Source: Serratia sp. Ag1
GTDB lineage: Bacteria; Pseudomonadota; Gammaproteobacteria; Enterobacterales; Enterobacteriaceae
Direction of reading: 5' to 3'
Length of the DNA: 45,436 nucleotides
Assembly: GCF_000743355.1 (NCBI RefSeq)
Contig: NZ_JQEI01000052.1
Span: 1-45,436 of the forward strand
Shown here: positions 1 to 6,966 of the stretch, in pieces
Numbering within the stretch: the first letter of the stretch is position 1
How the letters are laid out: every line of letters begins with the position of its first letter
The notes under the pieces: model-generated
Told to the model about the DNA's origin: nothing
Databases searched by the model: none
The model's input: the letters and a program-made list of their open reading frames with translations, nothing else
Made by a program: the position numbers and the translations under genes

Positions 1-48
1 CAAATTCATTAAACCACTACACAAGTTCGACAAAAATCACCATGAATG

Positions 49-1237
49 GAAACACCCCCACGTGCGTGGGGAAGACGCAGACAGCGTTCGATATGTCTAT
101 CGAGCCATAGAAACACCCCCACGTGCGTGGGGAAGACAAAGGTGTCCACCAACCACTTAATGGTGAAAAGGAAACACCCCCACGTGCGTGGGGAAGACCT
201 TCCGCCGATACTCCCGACAATTCGCGTCCTAAGAAACACCCCCACGTGCGTGGGGAAGACTAGAAAGGAAACGGCCACAGATGCCCTGGCTGAAGAAACA
301 CCCCCACGTGCGTGGGGAAGACCGCTGCATGCCCTTTACGATGCGTCGCAGCGTAGAAACACCCCCACGTGCGTGGGGAAGACGATTTCTCACCAGGTCT
401 GAACAATGTCAGCAGGGAAACACCCCCACGTGCGTGGGGAAGACTGATTTTTATGATCACAGCAAAGATGAATTAGAGAAACACCCCCACGTGCGTGGGG
501 AAGACCTACATCGAGCCAAGTCGAACGTGATGAAATCAGAAACACCCCCACGTGCGTGGGGAAGACTCCCATGACGCGACAACGTTTACCCACAGGGCGG
601 AAACACCCCCACGTGCGTGGGGAAGACGAAAACGTCAAATCGTAACCGGGACGGTGGGTGGAAACACCCCCACGTGCGTGGGGAAGACCCAAGTCTGCAT
701 TTCGCGTTCAATCATCTTTAAGAAACACCCCCACGTGCGTGGGGAAGACCTAGTGCAATTGATGGCATTAATAAGGCAATGGGAAACACCCCCACGTGCG
801 TGGGGAAGACAATCCCTGCTCATCACGCGCAGGCACCCTAAGAGAAACACCCCCACGTGCGTGGGGAAGACTTGTCGTGCTTTACTTTCGCCAAGTGCTA
901 AATAGAAACACCCCCACGTGCGTGGGGAAGACTCACGCGGTTCAAATCGCAAGCCATATGAAACAGAAACACCCCCACGTGCGTGGGGAAGACCCCATCG
1001 GAGTTAACGCTATGTATACATTCAAAGAAACACCCCCACGTGCGTGGGGAAGACGTTTCAGAATATGCGGTACTGACGACGACCACAGAAACACCCCCAC
1101 GTGCGTGGGGAAGACACCGCTTAGACCGCGATGAGTGCGACTATGATAGAAACACCCCCACGTGCGTGGGGAAGACTCTGCCGGTAGCGGGGAGGATGGC
1201 GCGGAGGCAGAAACACCCCCACGTGCGTGGGGAAGAC
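49..1237 (-). CRISPR. Type I-E CRISPR array, 20 repeats / 19 spacers
   Basis: Twenty copies of one 28-bp repeat start at 49, 110, 171, 233, 295, 356, 417, 478, 539, 600, 661, 722, 783, 844, 905, 966, 1027, 1088, 1149 and 1210. I read all of them as identical. Spacers are 33 bp, except the third and fourth from the left (199-232 and 261-294), which are 34 bp. Read on the minus strand the repeat starts GTCTTCCCCACGCACGTGGG and ends GGTGTTTC; its core folds as CCCCAC-GCAC-GTGGGG, the I-E stem-loop processed by Cas6e. This orientation puts the leader at the right end, next to cas2, so transcription runs leftward and the newest spacers should be near 1209. The base left of every repeat on the plus strand is a purine (14 A, 6 G). 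Positions 1-48 contain no repeat remnant, so the distal end is probably complete. Confidence 0.98.
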
Positions 1238-1284
1238 ACCAATATATTGTGAAAGAGCGATAATTGAAACACCATATTTATAGA
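1238..1284 (-). promoter_or_regulatory. CRISPR leader region (short)
   Basis: Only 47 bp, AT-rich, separate the cas2 stop codon from the first repeat. On the minus strand the segment ends in AATATATTGGT directly before the repeat. It holds an 8-bp copy of the repeat 3' end (GGTGTTTC, 1266-1273 on the plus strand) 28 bp before the repeat. I found no perfect IHF consensus in it. Functional leader sequence may therefore extend into the cas2 3' end. Confidence 0.7.
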
Positions 1285-1572
1285 TTATGGGGATTTCAGG
1301 GTTTCAATAATGAGTTGTAATCCGCTGATATTAGTAATTGGTTTTCTGATCTCACCTTTGTAACGAATTTCGTAGCCTGGCGGTTGAGGAATACTTCTAA
1401 ACAGCATAAGACCAGACTCTGTCGGAGAATATTGCATCAAGTAATCAACAACTGTTTGTGCAACAGAATCTTTTACACCAGATACAAACACGTTCGGGCG
1501 AGGCTCGATAAACCAGAGTTTCATACGTCCACGAACAGCAGGTGGTAAGTCATTTGCGAGTACGACGAGCAT
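1285..1572 (-). CDS. cas2: Cas2e, CRISPR adaptation protein
   Basis: This 95-aa protein starts MLVVLANDLPPAVRGRMKLW and has the length and N-terminal pattern of type I-E Cas2. In E. coli a Cas2 dimer bridges two Cas1 dimers to make the integrase complex that inserts new spacers at the leader-repeat junction. The start is supported by a run of five G about 6 nt upstream, and the gene overlaps the cas1 3' end by 23 nt, which suggests translational coupling. The stop lies 47 bp from the array, so its 3' end may also serve as leader DNA. No truncation or frameshift is seen. The family assignment is firm; catalytic activity of Cas2e is not needed for integration in the E. coli system. Confidence 0.96.
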   Translation of the reverse strand: MLVVLANDLPPAVRGRMKLWFIEPRPNVFVSGVKDSVAQTVVDYLMQYSPTESGLMLFRSIPQPPGYEIRYKGEIRKPITNISGLQLIIETLKSP

Positions 1573-2425
1573 GTTTAACCCCCATCAAATCATTAACATC
1601 AACTGTGATCTGATTGAGCAAATCCATGGCAATGACTCGCTTCCTGAATGTTTCAGAGACTTTGTGTTTATCATATCGGCCAGCCATTTCTCGAGTGAGG
1701 GAAAATGCAAGATCAATACAAAGTTGTTCCTTGTAAAGATCGGCTAAATCATAAACAAAAGGTAATGGGCTACCAGAATGAATAAATCCAACATGGGGGG
1801 AATACCCCATGGAGTGGACGGCTGAACACAATATTCCATAAAGCGCTGCATTGGTGGCGGTTAGTACTTGATTGGTCAGATCACTCAGCTGAAATTTGCC
1901 CGGTGTAAACTGGCGTCCTTGCCAACTTACGCCATACTCTTCAGCTTTTTGCTGATATAACGCACGAACACGATTACCTTCCATTCCCATCATGCTGTTT
2001 AAACTCTTACCATCCAGTTCAGCATCAGGAAAACGTTTTGCGAACATCGCTCTGGCGATCTTAAGAGAAGACTCCTCATTGTTGGCAAGAGCCATCTGCA
2101 ATTTAAGATTGCGTGTATCGGCGGTAGGAAGAAAACCTGCGGCATAAAACAGCAGGCTATCCTCTCCAACCCAGCACACAGAGCAGTTGGCTGCGACTGC
2201 CGTTTTAACCGCTTCATGAGTCACTGTGGTACCAGGGCCAAGCAGCAACGTGTTGATGGTTGCGACAGGGATCGGCACCACATTGGCCTCCGAGTCAACC
2301 CACTTTACGCTGCTATCATCTATCTCTAATCGGCCGCGCTCCAGATACAGGAAGGGATATTTGTCTTTTACCTGGGGCAATGATTCACGAGTCACTTTTA
2401 CAAACAGTCGCTCTCCCTTAGCCAT
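1550..2425 (-). CDS. cas1: Cas1e, CRISPR integrase
   Basis: The 291-aa protein is the integrase subunit of the spacer-acquisition complex. Expected metal-binding positions of the family are visible: an acidic residue in GMEGNRVRALY, the histidine in VGFIHSGSPLPF, and the aspartate in FVYDLADLYKEQ, matching E. coli Glu141, His208 and Asp221 by context. The N-terminal beta domain and C-terminal helical domain are full length. Its ATG lies in the TAATG overlap with the cas5e stop, and its end overlaps cas2 by 23 nt, so cas5e-cas1-cas2 are probably co-translated. I see no disrupting mutation, so adaptation appears genetically intact. Confidence 0.97.
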   Translation of the reverse strand: MAKGERLFVKVTRESLPQVKDKYPFLYLERGRLEIDDSSVKWVDSEANVVPIPVATINTLLLGPGTTVTHEAVKTAVAANCSVCWVGEDSLLFYAAGFLPTADTRNLKLQMALANNEESSLKIARAMFAKRFPDAELDGKSLNSMMGMEGNRVRALYQQKAEEYGVSWQGRQFTPGKFQLSDLTNQVLTATNAALYGILCSAVHSMGYSPHVGFIHSGSPLPFVYDLADLYKEQLCIDLAFSLTREMAGRYDKHKVSETFRKRVIAMDLLNQITVDVNDLMGVKHARRTRK

Positions 2426-3141
2426 TAGCTGAACTCCAGCAATGTCACCCGTCGATCCCGATAACGTTTGTGCCGGCCAAACTGCACAGGGACATCGTTC
2501 AAAGTAATAATATCGCCATCTGTTTCCCCCTCAATGACGGCGTAGCTGAGTAACCGCTGTTTGTTATCTGCCAACGTTTGTGCTTGTTGCCAGGCAGCGT
2601 TTGCATCTTCAAATAATCCCTGATAAATCAGTTCGGTTGGTACACAGTTTTTGCGGCCCAGGTACAAATCCCACACCGGGTTTTGTAAAGCGTCAGATAA
2701 TGATCCCGCTTGCGTCTGGGGTACCGCCAATACCACGGCGAAAACCGAATCCTGCAGGTAGTAGCGATAGGTCATTTTGGTACCTCCACCGACGGCCTTT
2801 TTTCCATCAGAGGTTTTAGGTATCAACAGATTTTGCCAGGGGTCACTGTCATCGTAGCCACTACCCACCATCTGAAAGTCACGCAATGCAGGCTCACGTA
2901 GTTGCAGTTGGCCTTTACTATCAATACGGGCGTATGCCCGTACCTCCATGCTCATGTCATTCATTTGCGCCAGCCATTCGATTTCGGGGCCACCAGCCCC
3001 TCGAGCGCAGCAAAGCAGGCCAAGGATACCCGAGCGTGTGGGGAAGTTCAGCGTATCACGTACCCCAAACTTGGAGTCGTGTCCCCAGGCTTGCAGCGGC
3101 CCTTCAAGCCACAAGAGCATATATTGGGTTGATTCGCGCAT
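2425..3141 (-). CDS. cas5e: Cas5e (CasD), Cascade subunit
   Basis: This 238-aa RAMP protein has the Cas5 N-terminal pattern (LLWLEGPLQAWG, then the region of KFGVRDTLNFPTRSGILGLL), which forms the ferredoxin-like fold. In Cascade it grips the 5' handle of the crRNA and contacts Cas8e. The ATG at 3141 has GGGAG 7-8 nt upstream, placed just after the cas7e stop, 12 nt away; an internal ATG six codons in is a weaker alternative. The stop overlaps the cas1 start by one base. It sits between cas7e and cas1 because cas6e has moved upstream. Confidence 0.95.
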   Translation of the reverse strand: MRESTQYMLLWLEGPLQAWGHDSKFGVRDTLNFPTRSGILGLLCCARGAGGPEIEWLAQMNDMSMEVRAYARIDSKGQLQLREPALRDFQMVGSGYDDSDPWQNLLIPKTSDGKKAVGGGTKMTYRYYLQDSVFAVVLAVPQTQAGSLSDALQNPVWDLYLGRKNCVPTELIYQGLFEDANAAWQQAQTLADNKQRLLSYAVIEGETDGDIITLNDVPVQFGRHKRYRDRRVTLLEFS

Positions 3142-3153
3142 CTTTAATCTCCC

Positions 3154-4188
3154 TTACAGATGAGACTGTAGATCAGCAATCAGGCTATCGATACTGTATT
3201 CAAGGTTATCACCCCATTCATAATCCCCTTGTTTGCCAAACAACGAACCGGATAGCTTTTCTTTTTTGTCGAGCCAGGCGTTAAGTTCGACTTTGCTTGG
3301 GGAGAGGAAACCTTCGCCTTTACTTTTCACGGGTTGTTCAAAAGATGCTTGCAGGCGTTGGCCTTTACGCACCAGTACGCGGGCGTATTCCCAGGGGCAT
3401 GCACCCGATTGCGTTGTCTGGCGTGCGTCCGGCACGGCAACATACAGTGCCTTTACAAAGGCATCTACGGCAGTCTTAAAGTTTGCATCTTCTCCCAACG
3501 TTTGTTCCAACTGTCCTAGATCAAGGCTCACATAACGGTAGTAAGTTGCTGAGTTATATTCCAAACTGCCCATATGTGCGGAGCCGCTTTCGTATTCGGT
3601 TTTACAGTCATCCACCGCCGTAAAAAACTCCACTTCGTTGGTCACTTTGTGGGTTGAGATAGCATGTGCGAATGACGCTGCCGCTTCGACATTCATATCC
3701 GGTGCCCTGGCAACCATGCGGCCAAACAGCGCAATATCCAGTGCATCAAGCGTTTTGTTAACGACTTTTTTGGACACTTTTACCAGATCTTTGTCTTTCA
3801 GTTTCGCTACTTCAAAACCATTTTCTTGCGCATAAGTGGCAAACGCTTTGGCTTCAGTTTCACTCAGAAATAACAAGGTATCGTCGGAAAAAAATGCGGC
3901 CATCGCCTCACCACATTGAGTCGCTTGCTCTTCACTGGCACCAAGTGCCAGACACTCATTGGTTAACATGGCGGCTATCTTTTTGCTGCGGATCCCGAGT
4001 CGAATACCAAAATCGGGCATAGCAAGGCGTACTTGACGTTTCCAGCATTGTGACGACACGCGTGCTCGCGGCACGCCGCCGATGATGGCTGACTTGGGGG
4101 CACCGACATCATCACGATTAAGACAGGTCACCGGGAATGATTGCAGGATGTGGAATTCAATACGGGTATTTTTATATGGGGTAGTCAT
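3154..4188 (-). CDS. cas7e: Cas7e (CasC), Cascade backbone
   Basis: This 344-aa protein is the backbone subunit that polymerises along the crRNA spacer (six copies in E. coli Cascade). The N-terminus reads RIEFHILQSFPVTCLNRDD, followed by GVPRARVSSQCWKR, both characteristic of Cas7e. The ATG at 4188 is chosen because AAGGAC lies 6-8 nt upstream and because an upstream in-frame ATG at 4239 would run into cas6e. The 31-nt gap to cas6e is the largest inside the operon. Length is close to E. coli CasC (363 aa). Confidence 0.95.
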   Translation of the reverse strand: MTTPYKNTRIEFHILQSFPVTCLNRDDVGAPKSAIIGGVPRARVSSQCWKRQVRLAMPDFGIRLGIRSKKIAAMLTNECLALGASEEQATQCGEAMAAFFSDDTLLFLSETEAKAFATYAQENGFEVAKLKDKDLVKVSKKVVNKTLDALDIALFGRMVARAPDMNVEAAASFAHAISTHKVTNEVEFFTAVDDCKTEYESGSAHMGSLEYNSATYYRYVSLDLGQLEQTLGEDANFKTAVDAFVKALYVAVPDARQTTQSGACPWEYARVLVRKGQRLQASFEQPVKSKGEGFLSPSKVELNAWLDKKEKLSGSLFGKQGDYEWGDNLEYSIDSLIADLQSHL

Positions 4189-4219
4189 AACATTGTCCTT
4201 GTAAAAGATACTTTGGAAA

Positions 4220-4867
4220 TCAGGCAAATGGATTGTCAATGAGCGGCACTATTTGCAATAGGCCACAGCCAAACGCGCGGCCCTTGCCAATACCATGTTT
4301 AAAGCTGTTGTGAAATTGCGATAGGTTGGTCACAGTGAGCTGCCCCTGAATATGAGCTCTGCCAAGTGTTACCTGTTGGCCAATCTTGTCTTGAAATTGC
4401 AATACCTCAATGGCGTCTACCTGTAAGGTTTGAGGGGCTACCTCGAATCCCCAGCTATTGGCGGCCCGCTGTAAAAACCATTGAGCGATATCAGTGCGGC
4501 CCTTTACCGCAACTCGTTTACCACTCTGTTTATCCTTGCGCACCGGGTTCACCTGCACCTTGAAGCGATAGTTGGAGTGAGTCAAAAACGCATCAGCAAT
4601 GGGCTTGCTGATCACTTTGCCGTATTGGCCCTCTACTTGTGTTGCTGGCTGCCGGTCTGAAACAATCAGCACTTTGCGGCTATAAAAGTCACCGCCCTGA
4701 TCGGCATAAACGATACCGCTTGGGATATGGCTCTGTTTTTCGGCTTCCGCACGTTTATCAGAAAACAAGCTGTACACTACCCGGTGCAACGAATAGACAT
4801 CAGTCACTTTCAGCGCTTTGACGGCGACACGGTCAAGGTGTAGGGCACTTGCGAATAGCTTAGTCAT
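4220..4867 (-). CDS. cas6e: Cas6e (CasE), pre-crRNA endoribonuclease
   Basis: This 215-aa protein cleaves the repeat transcript at the base of its stem-loop and stays bound to the 3' hairpin as the Cascade head. The C-terminal glycine-rich loop GIGKGRAFGCGLLQIVPL is the Cas6e signature, and a histidine in the N-terminal part (VYSLHRVVYSLF) fits the catalytic position of CasE. The start MTKLFASALHLDR at 4867 overlaps the cse2 stop by 8 nt (ATGACTAA). An upstream ATG at 4891 would overlap cse2 further and adds residues not expected for the family. The gene sits between cse2 and cas7e, unlike E. coli, where casE follows casD. Confidence 0.94.
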   Translation of the reverse strand: MTKLFASALHLDRVAVKALKVTDVYSLHRVVYSLFSDKRAEAEKQSHIPSGIVYADQGGDFYSRKVLIVSDRQPATQVEGQYGKVISKPIADAFLTHSNYRFKVQVNPVRKDKQSGKRVAVKGRTDIAQWFLQRAANSWGFEVAPQTLQVDAIEVLQFQDKIGQQVTLGRAHIQGQLTVTNLSQFHNSFKHGIGKGRAFGCGLLQIVPLIDNPFA

Positions 4868-5426
4868 GAGAGAGCTCCGAAGCAGTTTCATCCACCTCTA
4901 CGGCGCGACGATAGAACTCTTGTGCCCAGCGAGCTCGAATCTGCTCTTGCCTGTGCCCGGAAAACCTCAGCAATTGCTCCAGCAACTGGCAGTAATCAGG
5001 TGTGACACCACGGCTTGTCATCAAGGCTAACAATGGCCGTAAAATGCGACAGGCTTCACTCGTACTGGTACAGGCCAGCAGGCGGCGCAGGCGAGCCTTG
5101 GCCTGATCAGACTGATTCCCCTCATCAAAACAGGTGGCAATCGCTGTACCCAAGGGTAACTTGCCATTGGCTGCGGGTTTAGCCTTTGCCAGGGAGGCGC
5201 CTACGGTGCAGTAGGGCAAACGCTCCCACTCTTTTTCGAGATCAACGCTAAAATTGGCCAGCAACTCCCAGCTTTGATATTCCATTGTGGGGTTGTCTGC
5301 TCGTTTGAGCCGAGCAGCAAAGCCGTTGTCCTTTTTGATACGATCAATCACGTAGCTGACGAATCGTTCGGCTCTAGAGAACTTGCCGGGATTTGGGGCC
5401 GTAGTATCTACAGAGGGCTGAGCCAT
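4860..5426 (-). CDS. cse2: Cse2 (CasB), Cascade small subunit
   Basis: The 188-aa helical protein matches the Cse2 family in length, in position directly after cas8e, and in patterns such as LANFSVDLEKEWERLPYCTV and the arginine-rich RRLLACTS. Two copies form the belly of Cascade and stabilise the displaced DNA strand of the R-loop. It starts 13 nt after the cas8e stop with a strong AAGGAG ribosome site, and its stop overlaps the start of cas6e. It is the least conserved Cascade subunit, so the call leans on context as well as sequence. Confidence 0.92.
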   Translation of the reverse strand: MAQPSVDTTAPNPGKFSRAERFVSYVIDRIKKDNGFAARLKRADNPTMEYQSWELLANFSVDLEKEWERLPYCTVGASLAKAKPAANGKLPLGTAIATCFDEGNQSDQAKARLRRLLACTSTSEACRILRPLLALMTSRGVTPDYCQLLEQLLRFSGHRQEQIRARWAQEFYRRAVEVDETASELSHD

Positions 5427-5439
5427 ATAGGTTTTCTCC

Positions 5440-6963
5440 TTAGTCAGCGTTTAAATATTTGGAAAAGTTGGGGCGAGCTTGGGCCCAGGCGTCCATTTGA
5501 CGGGCACTGTCGTTTGGGCATATTTGGTCAAAAACTTGAATGGCGTAAGCAACGAAGGTTTTGCGCAGTTGAAAACGTTGTTGCCTGGCTTCTTCGGTCG
5601 TGTCACAGGCGTTAATCATGCACTGAGCCTGGCGTTCGCAGAGTTGCCAGAAGATCCCAGTCGCTTTCTCAACCTGATTCGCAACAAAGGGTTGAGCCTT
5701 GCCTGTACCGGATTTATCAATATCAGATAGCTGACGGAAATAACGGACAACCGCCCCCCAAAGCGTTTTCTGGATAGCTTCAAGTTGTGCCATTTCATGT
5801 TTTAGGTGTTCCATAAACACGTCGTTAAGCAAGTCGGATGATAGCCACATTTCAGACTGAACGTAGTCGTCAGTACCGGATGCATATTGCTCTCCGGCAT
5901 TACTGCTGACCCGTAAACCGCCTGACCAGAGAGCAAATTGCTCGGCACTGCGAGACACGCGTTTTAGTGTGTGTTTCAGTTGCAGTGTGTCAAAACCAGC
6001 TGTTTTATTTTGCTCGATAAACTGCAATAAGGAGGTTAATTCTCGCCAAGGACGTTTACTTGGATTTACCCATAAGGCTCTCGGTTTTTTCTGGGCAAAA
6101 TCCACCGAAACCGTCGGGTCTGCTTTTCCTTCCAGATAACCTGCATGAGCAATACCATCGGTGTAGTGAATGCCGTTATCCGCCAACAGACAGAATTTAC
6201 CCATCGGTATCAGTCGGCCAATCAGTGACTCTTTTAACGATCGGGCAATTTCATCATCCTCGCCGGTGGGCATCTGTTCCCAGGGAGTAATTCCCAGCGT
6301 TGGATACATTACCAGTTCAGTAATATCCTCATGGGTAAACAAATTTAGCCAAATGCTGTGTGCAACGAAATCACCCAGCCAGAAAGAATGCAATAGACCC
6401 ATGTGCCCAACCGCAATACCGGCTTTGCCGCTGGCAGGCTTCCCCTTGTCGTTTTGTTTACCTTGGTAGCCGGCAGTTAATACCACTGAGTTATCGGTTT
6501 TCTTACCGCTGAGGCCAAATCCCATTTGAACGATAACGGTAATGGCTTTATCAGCATCATTGCTTTTTTGCTCTTGCTGAGTTTCCGTTAGTATCGTTGT
6601 GTTGCCAGTACTGATCTCTGGTGACAATACGCCCAGAGACTTGACTTCAGCAGCCCGAATGGCAGGGATCTGTAAAAACGGTCTTTCGCCGTACAGATAA
6701 AATCTGTCATGCCATTTATCAAGATAATGTAGACACTTGTCCGCCATCCCCTGCCAGCCCATTCGCTTCCAATCATCGTCATCATCGGGTGTTGCCGCAG
6801 TTTGAGCGATGGCTAATAACAGTTTGGTGAGAGCAATTTTCTGCACAGGGTTACCACCTAAAGCACGTAATTGTGGGTTGCTAAAAATCTCTTTCAGGCT
6901 GACCCGGCCCACATCCGCAACGGATATCCAGGGTTCATCAATCAAGTTAAAGCGGTTTTCCAT
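5440..6963 (-). CDS. cas8e: Cas8e (Cse1/CasA), Cascade large subunit
   Basis: The 507-aa protein has the typical Cse1 opening (FNLIDEPWISV) and length (E. coli CasA is 502 aa). This subunit recognises the PAM, starts DNA unwinding and recruits Cas3. A central segment (GHMGLLHSFWLGDFVAHSIWLNLF) and a C-terminal four-helix-bundle region are present. The gene starts 3 nt after the cas3 stop and is followed by cse2 after 13 nt. No internal stop or frameshift. PAM specificity cannot be read from the sequence alone. Confidence 0.95.
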   Translation of the reverse strand: MENRFNLIDEPWISVADVGRVSLKEIFSNPQLRALGGNPVQKIALTKLLLAIAQTAATPDDDDDWKRMGWQGMADKCLHYLDKWHDRFYLYGERPFLQIPAIRAAEVKSLGVLSPEISTGNTTILTETQQEQKSNDADKAITVIVQMGFGLSGKKTDNSVVLTAGYQGKQNDKGKPASGKAGIAVGHMGLLHSFWLGDFVAHSIWLNLFTHEDITELVMYPTLGITPWEQMPTGEDDEIARSLKESLIGRLIPMGKFCLLADNGIHYTDGIAHAGYLEGKADPTVSVDFAQKKPRALWVNPSKRPWRELTSLLQFIEQNKTAGFDTLQLKHTLKRVSRSAEQFALWSGGLRVSSNAGEQYASGTDDYVQSEMWLSSDLLNDVFMEHLKHEMAQLEAIQKTLWGAVVRYFRQLSDIDKSGTGKAQPFVANQVEKATGIFWQLCERQAQCMINACDTTEEARQQRFQLRKTFVAYAIQVFDQICPNDSARQMDAWAQARPNFSKYLNAD

Positions 6964-6966
6964 CGT

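Noticed and set aside
77-1209. Self-targeting spacers
   Set aside because: By eye I found no spacer matching another part of the window; a genome-wide search is needed and cannot be done here.
9-1252. Several overlapping reading frames of 60-118 codons on both strands inside the CRISPR array
   Set aside because: They are repetitive translations of the CRISPR repeat (HPHVRGED, TPTCVGKT, PHARGGV) and have no independent coding signals.
1238-1300. IHF site in the CRISPR leader
   Set aside because: No WATCAANNNNTTR match was found on either strand in the 47-bp leader.
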